This document shows positions 7,918 to 16,918 of a stretch of DNA of 64,000 bases, piece after piece; the stretch's first letter is position 1, and every line of letters begins with the position of its first letter. This DNA comes from Neorhizobium sp. SHOUNA12A (GTDB taxonomy: Bacteria; Pseudomonadota; Alphaproteobacteria; Rhizobiales; Rhizobiaceae): the NCBI RefSeq assembly GCF_023006505.1, contig NZ_JALBGV010000019.1, positions 1-64,000 on the forward strand, in the 5' to 3' direction. The position numbers were made by a program, and so were the translations under genes. The notes beneath the pieces are model-generated. The model saw only the letters and a program-made list of their open reading frames with translations, was not told where the DNA came from and made no database searches.

Positions 7918-8331
7918 ATGATCAGGATATTTCTTTGCGCGGCGGCTCTCGTATTTGCCTCCGCGGCTGCGGTTTCGGCGGATGATGACCACAGCGATGA
8001 AAAGGTAACGGTGGTCTACGACCAGCCACTGCCCAACGTGCCCGGGAAGAGCATGAAGGGCGTGCTCGTCGAATATGCGCCCGGCGGCACCTCGTCCGCT
8101 CACACGCATCCCAAATCCGCCTTCATTTATGCGACGGTTCTGGAAGGAGCGATAACCAGCAAGGTCAATGGCGGGCTGGTGACCGTCTACCATGCCGGCG
8201 AGAACTTTTCCGAGTTTCCCGGCGACCATCACGCCGTGAGCGAAAATGCAAGCAAGACGGAGCGTGCTCGCCTCCTTGCCGTGTTCGTGGTCGACACGAA
8301 TGAAACCAATCTGACGACCTACGAAAAGTAA
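7918..8331 (+). CDS. Exported cupin-domain protein
   Basis: 137-residue protein with a signal peptide (residues 1-21, cut after AVSA) and one cupin barrel. Motif 1 is GGTSSAHTHPKSAFIYATVLEGAI, giving metal ligands H62 and H64; motif 2 is PGDHHAVSENAS with H104/H105. The mature protein is little more than the barrel, so it is a small periplasmic metal-cupin of unknown substrate. The start at 7918 is set by CCAGGAGA eight bases upstream. The same frame is open ten codons further, but that part precedes the ribosome site. It is the third gene of the 6.2-8.3 kb series. Confidence 0.85.
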   Translation: MIRIFLCAAALVFASAAAVSADDDHSDEKVTVVYDQPLPNVPGKSMKGVLVEYAPGGTSSAHTHPKSAFIYATVLEGAITSKVNGGLVTVYHAGENFSEFPGDHHAVSENASKTERARLLAVFVVDTNETNLTTYEK

Positions 8332-8466
8332 GCTCGAACGGGAAAGGCGGTTCTCGCCTGACATCAATGACGGAATGGCGCCCTCTGGCCGGCGCCATTC
8401 CGGTTCCGATTGCAATCAATACCGACATGCCCGGCCGTGCCCGCGATCGCCGTCAGGAGGAAAACC

Positions 8467-8898
8467 ATGCGCATCGAAAAACTCTATCCCATGACATCGG
8501 CCCGCCTGATGGTGATCGATGTCGCCGCTACACTGCAGGCCGCCGCCCTAACATTTTCCAATCCGGGCATTGGACTTGTCGTCGTCAGCGAGCGACACGG
8601 AAAGGCAGCCGGGGTACTCAGCAAATCCGATCTTATTCGCCATCTGGCTGACCGCGAGGCGAATGCAAGCGTCGAGGCGCTGATGAGCCGCAACATCATT
8701 TCCTGCAGCCCGGCAGATGAACTACAGGCGACATGGCAGGTCATGGTGGAAAACCGCATCCAGAACATGCCGGTCCTCGGCGCGGATGCAAAGCCTCTCG
8801 GCGTTCTCGATATCCGCGACGCCCTAAAGGTTCTCTTCGAGCAGGAGCAGTTGCAGGAACATATGCTGGCGAACTACGTCGCCGGCATCGGCTACTGA
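8467..8898 (+). CDS. CBS-domain pair protein
   Basis: 143-residue protein consisting almost only of two CBS motifs (a Bateman module). Residues 5-65 include GIGLVVVSERHGKAAGVLSKSDLIRHLAD, and 75-130 include EALMSRNIISCSPADELQATW and the matching IQNMPVLGADAKPLGVLDIRDALKVL. Such modules bind adenine nucleotides and report energy state to partner proteins. The ATG at 8467 has a GGAGGA site. The MscS-CNBD channel gene starts 24 bp after its stop, so the pair is likely co-expressed. A regulatory link between nucleotide binding and channel gating is possible but only inferred. Confidence 0.88.
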   Translation: MRIEKLYPMTSARLMVIDVAATLQAAALTFSNPGIGLVVVSERHGKAAGVLSKSDLIRHLADREANASVEALMSRNIISCSPADELQATWQVMVENRIQNMPVLGADAKPLGVLDIRDALKVLFEQEQLQEHMLANYVAGIGY

Positions 8899-8922
8899 CC
8901 TCCGAACACCGGGACGATCATC

Positions 8923-10413
8923 ATGCTTCAGGCATATCTGGGTGAAATCGCCGCCGAGCCCCTCGCATGGCTGATCATTCTAGGTTTGACCGGGATGGCC
9001 GTTTGGAAGCTCATCGGCCCATTGCGCTCCAATCTGCGGCTCGTGGTGCAGATCGTCTTTTTCACGGCCATGACCTCCGTCCTCGTTTTCGAAGATATTC
9101 CGCTCGGTCAATCCCAAGGCCTGCGGATCGGCGACGAGCGTGCCGTATTCATCGTCTTCGGCCAATTGTTGTGGTGGCTCCATCTCTCCTGGGCCGTCAT
9201 CGGGTTCGTGCGTATCTATCTGGTTTTGGAAGGTAGGCCTCGCGAGGCCCGCCTGTTGCAGGATATTGTCGTCGGCGTCGTCTATATGTGCGTCACGCTC
9301 GCCGCCCTGGCTTTCGTTTTCGGCGCTCCTGTCGGAACGCTGATCGCGACGTCCGGCGTCATCGCCATTGCACTTGGTCTAGCCCTTCAGAATACACTCG
9401 GCGACGTCTTCTCCGGTGTCGCCCTCAATCTCGGGCATACTTATGCGCTAGGCGACTGGATTCTCCTTGAGGACGGCACGGAAGGACGAGTTACCGCAAG
9501 CACCTGGCGTTCGACGCAAATTCTGACCGGCGCCAACAATATCGTCGTGCTGCCTAACAGTGTCCTTGCCAAGCTGAAGCTGACCAATGTCAGCCGGCCC
9601 GACGAAACGCATCTCCTAAAGATGACGGTACGGCTGGTCCCGACGCACGCACCCTCGATTGTCGAGGAGGCCATGTTGACGGTTCTGGCCGGCTGCAATT
9701 CGATCATGCGCGAGCCACCGCCACTGGTCTCGTTCAGCGGCCTCGACGCCACCGCGCTGGAAATCCGTCTGTTTTTCCGCGTGAGCAATCCACTGCTGAG
9801 AATAACGGCTCAGAACGAGGTGATCGATCGATTCTACCGTCATTGCCGATCGTCCGGGCTGCACCTTGCGATGCCGCCCTCGGCGATCGCCATCGCGGAC
9901 GGAACTTACTTGAAAGAAACACCTCGACCGCCTGAAGCGATGCTGCAGGAGGTTATCGATGAGAACCCGATCCTCTCCGGGCTGACGCAATCCGAAAGAG
10001 AAAAATTGGCTCAGTCTGGCATCGAGCGCGAATATCGCAAGGGTGACGTCATCGTCGCCCAGGGGCAGGCGCTACCTTGGATGATGATCATCCGCACCGG
10101 CGTCGTATCGATGCAGCACGACGAACAGGAAAAAAGACGCCTTTCCTCGGGCGACTTCTTTGGGGGAACCGGCCTTCTGGCGGGAACGGAGGAAGCCTAC
10201 ACGCTGCAAGCCCTGACGCGAGTCACTGCTTACGAGATCGACCAGAAGAGTTTTGCGCAGCTGATCGCCGAACGACCGGCAATAGCCGAGGAGATCGCGG
10301 CAATGCTGTCCTCGGGCCCTGGCGGCATCCGCGATCTACGACTTGCAGAAGAGAAACACGAGCGGACTGCCACCGCTTTTCTGAAGTCGATCCGGACGAT
10401 CTTCAGCAGCTGA
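8923..10413 (+). CDS. Mechanosensitive channel (MscS family) with C-terminal cyclic-nucleotide-binding domain
   Basis: 496-residue inner-membrane protein. Hydrophobic helices run at about 12-32, 40-55, 75-100 and 105-135. The pore helix with the MscS glycine/alanine pattern (TSGVIAIALGLALQNTLGDVFSGVAL) is at about 145-170. The beta domain follows with GDWILLEDGTEGRVTASTWRST and NNIVVLPNSVLA. From about 345 a second domain appears: KGDVIVAQGQALPWMMIIRTGVVSM and LSSGDFFGGTGLLAGTEEAYTLQALT, matching a cAMP/cGMP-binding (CAP_ED) fold. MscS proteins with a CNBD were described as cyclic-nucleotide-modulated channels (bCNG). The phosphate-binding arginine is not obvious here, so ligand binding is uncertain. 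Confidence 0.88.
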   Translation: MLQAYLGEIAAEPLAWLIILGLTGMAVWKLIGPLRSNLRLVVQIVFFTAMTSVLVFEDIPLGQSQGLRIGDERAVFIVFGQLLWWLHLSWAVIGFVRIYLVLEGRPREARLLQDIVVGVVYMCVTLAALAFVFGAPVGTLIATSGVIAIALGLALQNTLGDVFSGVALNLGHTYALGDWILLEDGTEGRVTASTWRSTQILTGANNIVVLPNSVLAKLKLTNVSRPDETHLLKMTVRLVPTHAPSIVEEAMLTVLAGCNSIMREPPPLVSFSGLDATALEIRLFFRVSNPLLRITAQNEVIDRFYRHCRSSGLHLAMPPSAIAIADGTYLKETPRPPEAMLQEVIDENPILSGLTQSEREKLAQSGIEREYRKGDVIVAQGQALPWMMIIRTGVVSMQHDEQEKRRLSSGDFFGGTGLLAGTEEAYTLQALTRVTAYEIDQKSFAQLIAERPAIAEEIAAMLSSGPGGIRDLRLAEEKHERTATAFLKSIRTIFSS

Positions 10414-10661
10414 ATATGGAGGGCAAAGCGGGCCGCGCGATCCCGGCATTGCCTCTTTGCGCCGCGCTTGGCTTGGATCGGATATCTGCTGGCACTTGCT
10501 ACGATCGAAAGCTGAATTGCCTCGCGAATCTTCGCCCTATCCTTCGGAACAGGTGTTTTTGTCGCAAGCTCCCGTATACCGTCTTTTGTGGAGAGGCCGT
10601 GGCGTAGTTTCGATTTAAGCGCACCATGGCGATCTCAAATGAAATGGGATCGGGTTGAGGC

Positions 10662-13310
10662 ATGTCGAAGTCCGCCGGAGCTTCGGGGATGGGTAGTGGT
10701 GGGGGATCGGTAAGGTCACCCGATATTGATGCCGTACAGGCGGCAAAGGTCGTCGAGCGGATCACCGGCAATGGCTGGGCAACCGATGCCGGCGGCAATT
10801 TTATCTATGTGACGCCGGCTGCACTTGCCTTTTTCGGTCTCGCTTTGGAAGACCTCAACTCGCCACTGGACGACAATACTTTGGGCTGGAGCCGGGTCGT
10901 CCATCCGGAGGACTACGAAGGCGCGGCCGCCATGTGGCAGCGTTGCCTGCAGACTGGCGAACATTACAACGTGGAGCATCGCATGCTGCGTGCGGACGGT
11001 ATGTGGGGCTGGACGCGCAGCACCGGGCATCCGGTACGCAACGACGACGGTACCATTACCGGGTGGTATGGTACGGTGATCGATACCGATACCCCGTCGC
11101 CGCGGCGCGACCGTATTGTCGGCGTCGCCCGCGCGCTCAACAACACCACACCCGAAGCGTTCTTGTCGATGGACGCCGTTCACCCGCACGACCGGCCCAC
11201 CGTGGAGCAGGCAACTGCGCGGGCGTTCTTTCACGGCGTTCCTCAGGTCAGCAGCTACCGGCAGCTTCAAGCCGATGGGAACTACCGCTGGGTCGAGTTT
11301 CGGGTGGAACCCGAATACGGCATCAGCGTCGATGTGGACCCGGCGGTGGCAAGGCAGGATAAGCGGTGGACGACCGCGAGCTCTTTCGGTGAGACCGGTG
11401 AAGCGGTGCGGGCTGCGCTTGCCATCGAGAACCTCTATGGCGGCGCATGGGCGATGGACGCGTCCGGGCAGTTCACCTACGCAACGCCGACTGCGCAGAC
11501 CTCTATAGCGATGACGCTCGAGGACCTGAACGAGCTGCTGGAGGGCAAACCATTCCTGGAAGGCGGCGAGCAGGGTTGGCAGCGAGGTACGCATCCGGAG
11601 GATCGCAAACGGGTCGGCGAGTCGTTGCGCCAGGCCTTGAGGACGGGTGAACACTGGAATGTCGAATATCGGGTACTGCGCGCCAATGGAGCCTATGTCT
11701 GGCATCGCGCCGCGGCCCGGCCGACACGCGACAGTCAGGAACGCATCACAGGATGGTACGGTGCGACACTGGATATCGACGTCTACAAAAGAACGGAAGC
11801 GGCCCTACGCGAGCGTGAAAGGCAACTGCAACAACTTATTGACACCGTGCCCGCGCTGATCTGGAGCACAACGGCCGACGGAACGCCGACTTATGTCAAC
11901 AAACCTTTTACCGAAGTGACGGGCGCCACTCTCAAGGATATCACAGCACCGGATGGGTCGCCTTCACTGAGCGTCGTACACCCGGATAGTCGGGAAGTGG
12001 TGCGCCAGGCCGTCCGGCATTCATTCGCCACGGGCGCTCCGTATATCCAGAGATATCGTCAGCGCCGTGCCGATGGCAGTTATCGCTGGACGGAGACCCG
12101 GGCGGAACCCTTACGGGACGAGACCGGCATCATCCTCCAATGGTACGGCGTGAGTTCCGACATCCACGATCTGGTGATGGCCGAGGAGGCGGTGCGCGTG
12201 AGCGAACGGCATCTTCAACAGCTCGTCGAAACGCTGCCCGCATTGATTTATTGCGCCATGCCGGATGGCAAACCGATATATCGCAGTCAAAAACTTCGCG
12301 AATACCTCGGATTCAATCTCGAAGACAAGGATGAGGCAGGAAAGCCTCGGCTGGATGGCACACTCGAAGCCGTAATCCACCCCGATGACCTGCCGACCAT
12401 CAAAGAACGATATGGCCAGTCGCTATCGACCGGCGAACCCTATGCACAGAGGCATCGCCTGAGGCGGTTCGACGGCGTGTATCGCTGGGTGGAAACGCGC
12501 GCAGCGGCGATGCGCAACGGTGAGGGCACGATCGTGCAGTGGAATGGCATTTGCTTCGATATCGAGGATCAAGTGCGTGCGCAGGAGGAACTGCGCCTGG
12601 CCCAGGAGAACCTTGCGCGCGCAAGCCAGGCTGCCAGTCTTGCCGAGCTTTCGGCATCCATTGCCCACGAGGTCAATCAACCTCTGTCGGCGGTGATGAA
12701 CTATTCGAGTGCCTGCCAGCGCTGGCTCAATGCTGAACCGCCGAATATCGAAAGGGCGCAGAAAACGCTGGATCGTATCGTCCATAGCGCGAACTCTGCT
12801 GCCGACGTCGTCGGCCGCATCCGTGCCCTGTTCAAGCAAACCCCTGCCAAGAGGGATTGCGTGGCGCTTGGCGGCGTCGTGTTCGAGGCCCGCGATCTGC
12901 TTGCCGAAGAGGCATCGCGGCGCCGCATCCGCATCGATGTCGAGGGCGAAAGCGGCATTAGGCTCGTCCCGTTCGATCGGGTCCAGATCCAGCAGGTCCT
13001 GGTCAATCTCATGCGCAATGGCATGGACGCCATGGCTTCCGTTCCGAAAGACAGGATCCTTCAGGTTCGGGCCCATCGAATGGGCGACATGGCTCGCATC
13101 GAGGTTAGCGACCGGGGACGCGGCATCCAGTTCCCCGACAAGATATTCGAGCCTTTCTTCACGACAAAAGATCAGGGAATGGGCATGGGGCTCGCGATCT
13201 CGCGCTCGATCGTCGAGGCACATGGGGGGCAGCTTTGGGCGGAAGGGAACGAACCGAGAGGCACCAAGTTCATATTCACGCTACCGGCGGATGGAGGTGC
13301 AGGTTCATGA
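10662..13310 (+). CDS. Soluble multi-PAS sensor histidine kinase
   Basis: 882-residue cytoplasmic kinase with no membrane helices. Four to five PAS/PAC units occupy residues 25-640, each ending in a repeat of the type YRW-E-R-EP ... W-G---D. The second unit (about 146-235) lacks a normal PAS N-terminal half. A short coiled linker leads to the HisKA domain with H669 in SIAHEVNQPLSAVMNY, the FixL/HWE-like HEVNQPL signature. HATPase motifs follow: N786 in NLMRNGMDAM, DRGRGI, FEPFFTTKDQGMGMGLAISRSIVEAHGG. The kinase is followed 57 bp later by a single-domain receiver, the likely partner. No haem-binding PAS histidine could be assigned, so the signal is unknown. Confidence 0.9.
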   Translation: MSKSAGASGMGSGGGSVRSPDIDAVQAAKVVERITGNGWATDAGGNFIYVTPAALAFFGLALEDLNSPLDDNTLGWSRVVHPEDYEGAAAMWQRCLQTGEHYNVEHRMLRADGMWGWTRSTGHPVRNDDGTITGWYGTVIDTDTPSPRRDRIVGVARALNNTTPEAFLSMDAVHPHDRPTVEQATARAFFHGVPQVSSYRQLQADGNYRWVEFRVEPEYGISVDVDPAVARQDKRWTTASSFGETGEAVRAALAIENLYGGAWAMDASGQFTYATPTAQTSIAMTLEDLNELLEGKPFLEGGEQGWQRGTHPEDRKRVGESLRQALRTGEHWNVEYRVLRANGAYVWHRAAARPTRDSQERITGWYGATLDIDVYKRTEAALRERERQLQQLIDTVPALIWSTTADGTPTYVNKPFTEVTGATLKDITAPDGSPSLSVVHPDSREVVRQAVRHSFATGAPYIQRYRQRRADGSYRWTETRAEPLRDETGIILQWYGVSSDIHDLVMAEEAVRVSERHLQQLVETLPALIYCAMPDGKPIYRSQKLREYLGFNLEDKDEAGKPRLDGTLEAVIHPDDLPTIKERYGQSLSTGEPYAQRHRLRRFDGVYRWVETRAAAMRNGEGTIVQWNGICFDIEDQVRAQEELRLAQENLARASQAASLAELSASIAHEVNQPLSAVMNYSSACQRWLNAEPPNIERAQKTLDRIVHSANSAADVVGRIRALFKQTPAKRDCVALGGVVFEARDLLAEEASRRRIRIDVEGESGIRLVPFDRVQIQQVLVNLMRNGMDAMASVPKDRILQVRAHRMGDMARIEVSDRGRGIQFPDKIFEPFFTTKDQGMGMGLAISRSIVEAHGGQLWAEGNEPRGTKFIFTLPADGGAGS

Positions 13311-13367
13311 TCGCGGGTTGTCGGATATGTCGGAAACTAACTCGCACCGGCCAGGAGGAAGCATAAC

Positions 13368-13733
13368 ATGAGCAAGCCCGTGGTGGCGGTTGTCGATGAC
13401 GATCCAAGGGTTCTTGCATCACTGGAAGAATTGCTGGAGTCGGCCGGATATTTGATCCGCAGCTTCTCTTCCGCAGAATTGCTGCTCGCCCGCGGGCTTG
13501 CGGGCGTCGATGTGTTGATCACCGATATCGGCATGCCTGGGGTCGATGGGTTTGAGCTTCGCGACCTTGCCAGGCGGGAGAACCCGCAACTTCCCGTATT
13601 CCTGATCACCGGGCGGCATGAGATAGCCGATCAGGACCGAGCCCGCGGCGCCGGCGGTTTTCTGCGAAAACCCTTTGACGGACATGCTCTGCTTGCGGCC
13701 GTTCGTGATGCGCTAGGCAAGCGGCAAGACTGA
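13368..13733 (+). CDS. Single-domain response regulator receiver
   Basis: 121-residue stand-alone receiver of the CheY/FixJ-receiver type. The acidic pair is D11/D12, phospho-acceptor D53 in LITDIGMPG, switch residue T81 and conserved K101 (LRKPF). There is no output domain, so it may act as a phosphate sink or relay, or regulate by protein contact. A strong CAGGAGGAAG ribosome site precedes the ATG. Its position right after the multi-PAS kinase suggests it is the kinase's substrate. Confidence 0.88.
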   Translation: MSKPVVAVVDDDPRVLASLEELLESAGYLIRSFSSAELLLARGLAGVDVLITDIGMPGVDGFELRDLARRENPQLPVFLITGRHEIADQDRARGAGGFLRKPFDGHALLAAVRDALGKRQD

Positions 13734-14079
13734 GCGCCCCTGAGTTTCCATCGCTTTTCCTGGTCACGAGATCACGGCTGTTTCATCGCAGACGTGGCCG
13801 GTTCGATTGGCCAAGCATCGGCTTGGAGCGCCTGTATTGATGAACCAGCGATTCACCGCTCGTCCAGGACCTATCCTCAAGATATCAGCGTCTCCATCCT
13901 CAATAATGGCGGGGCCATAACTTAATCCTCGTTTTCGTAAACGAACGGGAGAACCTACCTGTTCTTGGGTGTAGCCCTCCCTCTCCCTCGGCCCAATCGA
14001 CCGCCAAAAAGCGCGCCAATACACTCCGTCGCATGGTTCGTGCCCCGCACGTTCCAATCCCGCAGAACAGGAGCGCGTT
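13734..14079. other. Gene-free stretch between receiver and MBL hydrolase
   Basis: 346 bases without a supported gene. Two small inverted repeats are present: CCAAGC/GCTTGG at 13811-13826 (four-base loop) and TCGTTT/AAACGA at 13929-13944 (four-base loop). The first may belong to the end of the receiver transcript. The second lies nearer the next gene and could be regulatory. Neither is followed by a T-tract. Confidence 0.4.
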
Positions 14080-15048
14080 ATGACGCAGGCAGAAGCAAAT
14101 CCCCCCATGATGGGTCAGCAGGAGACAAAAATGAATATCGAGAACACTTCACGCTCCGGCAGGCCGGCAACTGAAGAACTGGTTCCGTCGCGTTATGCGG
14201 TGAACATTGGCGAGATCGAAGTGTTGGTAATCAGCGATGGCGTGCTGCCCCTTCCGACCAAGATGCTGGGCCACAATGCCGATGCGGCAGAACGTGCCAC
14301 CTGGCTGGACAGTATGTTCCTGCCGCAGGAAGCTTTCGACTGGGCGCTGAATGCGGTTGTTGTGCGTAGCGGCGCGCAGGTCATCCTCATCGACGCCGGT
14401 CTGGGGCTGGATCCGGAATTGAACCTCCCGCGGGCCGGCCAGCTGGTCAAGCGATTGGAGAGCGCCGGCATCGATCTCGGATCGGTGACCGACGTGGTGC
14501 TGACCCATATGCACATGGACCACGTCGGCGGGCTGATCGTCGATGGCGTGAAGGAGCGGCTACGTCCCGACCTGCGGATTCACGTTGCCGCAGCCGAGGT
14601 TAAATTCTGGGAAGCGCCTGATTTCACGCGTGTAAACATGCCTCCCGGTTTCCCGGATGCGCTTCGGGCGGCGGCCAAACGGTTCGCCGAGGAATACCAC
14701 AACCAGCTGCGCCTTTTCGACGAGGAACAAGAGGTGGCTCCGGGCGTCGTCGTCTCCCGCACCGGTGGCCATACGCCCGGACATAGCGTGGTCCGCGTCG
14801 CTTCCGGAAAAGACCGGCTGATGTTTGCAGGCGACGCTGTCTTTGCGGTCGGCTTCGAGCACCCCGACTGGTTCAATGGTTTTGAGCATGATCCCGAGGA
14901 AGCTGCCCGCGTTCGGGTTCGGCTTTTGCGGGAGCTGGCGGCGACAGGCGAACTGCTGGTCGCCACCCACATGCCGTTCCCTTCGGTCGGGCATGTCGCA
15001 GTCGACGGCGACGCCTTCCGTTGGGTTCCGGTTTTCTGGGATTACTGA
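14080..15048 (+). CDS. MBL-fold metallo-hydrolase
   Basis: 322-residue metallo-beta-lactamase-fold hydrolase. The metal motif is HMHMDHVGG (H143, H145, D147, H148), with further ligands in GGHTPGHS and in the GDAVF segment near residue 250, and a final histidine in ATHMPFPSVGH. The layout resembles AHL-lactonase-like and alkyl-sulfatase-like soluble MBL enzymes of rhizobia, but the substrate is unknown. There are two good starts: ATG 14080 (CAGGAG, seven bases) and ATG 14131 (CAGGAG, seven bases; begins MNIENTSRSG). The first 17 residues are not conserved-looking, so 14131 is a serious alternative. No signal peptide is seen. A strong terminator follows. Confidence 0.87.
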   Translation: MTQAEANPPMMGQQETKMNIENTSRSGRPATEELVPSRYAVNIGEIEVLVISDGVLPLPTKMLGHNADAAERATWLDSMFLPQEAFDWALNAVVVRSGAQVILIDAGLGLDPELNLPRAGQLVKRLESAGIDLGSVTDVVLTHMHMDHVGGLIVDGVKERLRPDLRIHVAAAEVKFWEAPDFTRVNMPPGFPDALRAAAKRFAEEYHNQLRLFDEEQEVAPGVVVSRTGGHTPGHSVVRVASGKDRLMFAGDAVFAVGFEHPDWFNGFEHDPEEAARVRVRLLRELAATGELLVATHMPFPSVGHVAVDGDAFRWVPVFWDY

Positions 15049-15061
15049 CGGCCTATAGGCG

Positions 15062-15104
15062 ACTGCATGCGGTCTGACATTCAGAAGATCGCATGCAGTT
15101 TTTT
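15062..15104 (+). terminator. Rho-independent terminator of the MBL hydrolase gene
   Basis: Perfect 10-base arms ACTGCATGCG (15062-15071) and CGCATGCAGT (15090-15099) with an 18-base loop, followed at once by TTTTT. It lies 14 bases after the stop codon at 15048. Confidence 0.88.
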
Positions 15105-15182
15105 CGCGGCAATTTCGCGTCAGCGGATTTCTGCTCGCGCGATCGTCAATACTAGCACTAAAGCGCCAGAAAAGGTGATGAC

Positions 15183-15830
15183 ATGACTGCGATGGAAATG
15201 CGCATAGTCGCCGGTATTTCAGTTCCTCACAACCGGCTCATAGACCGCGCGATAGAGCACGCGCACCATGCCTACGAGCCCTATCTCTTCAATCATGTCA
15301 TGCGTTCCTGGCTTTTTGCGGTAAAGCTCGCTGAGCTGCAGAACATAGCCCATGACGCCGAAGTGCTTGCCATCGGCGCGCTGCTGCATGACATAACCCT
15401 CAACGATCGATTTGCGGGGCCCCGCCGCTTCGAAGTGGAAACAGCCGACCTTGCCCGAGATTTCGCGACGGAAGCGGGGCTCAACGGACGGCGCGCCCAG
15501 TTGATCTGGGACAGCGTTGCGCTCAATTCGACACCGTCGATTGGGCTCTACAAGGAGGCTGAAGTGGCCCTTTGTACTACCGGCATTTGTTTTGATGTGG
15601 TCGGTCTGAAATATAGCTTCATCCCATCATCTGACGTGCGGGCGATCGTTGCCGAATTCCCGCGGCTCGGAATGAAGCGAAAAATGACCTCGTGTTTCTG
15701 CCATATCGCGAAAACGCAGCCGGAAACCACCTATGACAATTTCGTGCGGGACTTCGGCGAGCGTTTCGTTCCGGGCTATACGGTTCCTTCCTCGGTCGAT
15801 CTCGTTGCCGCCGCTCCCTTCGACGAGTGA
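15183..15830 (+). CDS. HD-domain phosphohydrolase family protein
   Basis: 215-residue protein with an HD-type metal-binding domain: H38 in FNHVMRSWLFA, then the H69-D70 doublet in GALLHDITLN. The surrounding sequence (HAYEPYLFNHVMRSWLFAVKLAE) resembles the HD proteins grouped with cyanamide hydratase-like and small hydrolase enzymes rather than cyclic-di-GMP HD-GYP or RelA-type proteins. The reaction is unknown. An AAGGTG site precedes the ATG. It is monocistronic, after a terminator and convergent with the LysR gene. Confidence 0.8.
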   Translation: MTAMEMRIVAGISVPHNRLIDRAIEHAHHAYEPYLFNHVMRSWLFAVKLAELQNIAHDAEVLAIGALLHDITLNDRFAGPRRFEVETADLARDFATEAGLNGRRAQLIWDSVALNSTPSIGLYKEAEVALCTTGICFDVVGLKYSFIPSSDVRAIVAEFPRLGMKRKMTSCFCHIAKTQPETTYDNFVRDFGERFVPGYTVPSSVDLVAAAPFDE

Positions 15831-15924
15831 TGGGCATACTTTACGGCCCGGTGCAGAACGGTACCTCGCCCATCTGGGACGGCGACGAAGAACCAGGCAG
15901 GATATTGGTTATCACCCACCCAAG

Positions 15925-16821
15925 TTACAGGTCGGCGAGGGTTCTGGCCTCGCCGGCCATGTAATCGCAAAATAGTCTTACACGTGCCGGAACAGTCCGC
16001 CCATAAGCATGCAGTATATTAAGGGGGAGCTTCGGAAGTGCGATTTCCGGCGCGAGATCGACGAGCGTGCCGGCTCGCACGTCGTCTGCGACGAGGCATC
16101 GCAGAAGAAAGGCCGCGCCAAGCCCGCTCAATGCAGCCTGGATCAGGGCCGAGCCCGTGTCGCAATCGACCCGTCCCCTCGGAATGAACGTCGTGCCGTC
16201 CGCAAGCCTGACAGGTTGTACGGCACCATCCATGGTGTAGCGCGCAAAAGGTAAACCTGGGAGGTCATCCACCGATCTTAGACGTCCGGTTAATTCAAGA
16301 AGAGCCGGGGAGGCGACGATCGCCATCGGTAGATCCGCCAGGCGGCGGACGATCAGGTCCTCCTGCATTAGCGAGCCGGCGCGCAGCACGACGTCATAGT
16401 CCTCACGAACTAGATTGACGAAACGATCGGTCAGCCCGATATCGAGCTGGAGGTCCGGATAATCCTTCGCAAACGTACCGAACAGGCGGGGGAGTAGCAG
16501 CGGTGCAAGCTCGCCGGGCATGCTGATCCGCAGCCTGCCGGAGGGAGCCGCTTGTGGCCGGATGGCTTCATCGCTCGCATCGAGTTCGCGCAGCAGCGGA
16601 GCGACGCGCTCGAAAAATGCCTGCCCATCCTGCGTCAGGGTCAGCGCTCGAGTCGAGCGCAGGAAAAGCCGCGTACCGATCTTCTTCTCCAGCCGTGCCA
16701 CGCTTTTCGAAACCGCCGATGGTGTCGTGCTGAGATCGCGCGCCGCCGCCGTGAACGATCCCGCTTCCACGGTCCTCACGAACGCCGTCAAACCTGACGT
16801 CTCATCCAGCAGGTTCGGCAT
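15925..16821 (-). CDS. LysR family transcriptional regulator
   Basis: 298-residue LysR regulator. The N-terminal winged helix-turn-helix is at residues 10-70 (FVRTVEAGSFTAAARDLSTTPSAVSKSVARLEKKIGTRLF, then RALTLTQDG). The periplasmic-binding-protein-like effector domain fills 90-290 (GRLRISMPGELAPLLLP, DLQLDIGLTDRFVNL). It is of the CrgA/DsdC-like group that often controls one divergent oxidoreductase. Here the SDR gene starts 97 bp away on the other strand, so that SDR is the probable target. The effector is unknown. Confidence 0.9.
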   Translation of the reverse strand: MPNLLDETSGLTAFVRTVEAGSFTAAARDLSTTPSAVSKSVARLEKKIGTRLFLRSTRALTLTQDGQAFFERVAPLLRELDASDEAIRPQAAPSGRLRISMPGELAPLLLPRLFGTFAKDYPDLQLDIGLTDRFVNLVREDYDVVLRAGSLMQEDLIVRRLADLPMAIVASPALLELTGRLRSVDDLPGLPFARYTMDGAVQPVRLADGTTFIPRGRVDCDTGSALIQAALSGLGAAFLLRCLVADDVRAGTLVDLAPEIALPKLPLNILHAYGRTVPARVRLFCDYMAGEARTLADL

Positions 16822-16918
16822 TTACATCTCCGTGGCACAGATCATGTGCCCGATAGGGGGCTAATAGCTCGCACCGCTAGCATTTATCTCATCCTCGAAA
16901 GAAAAGGAGATAAACAAA

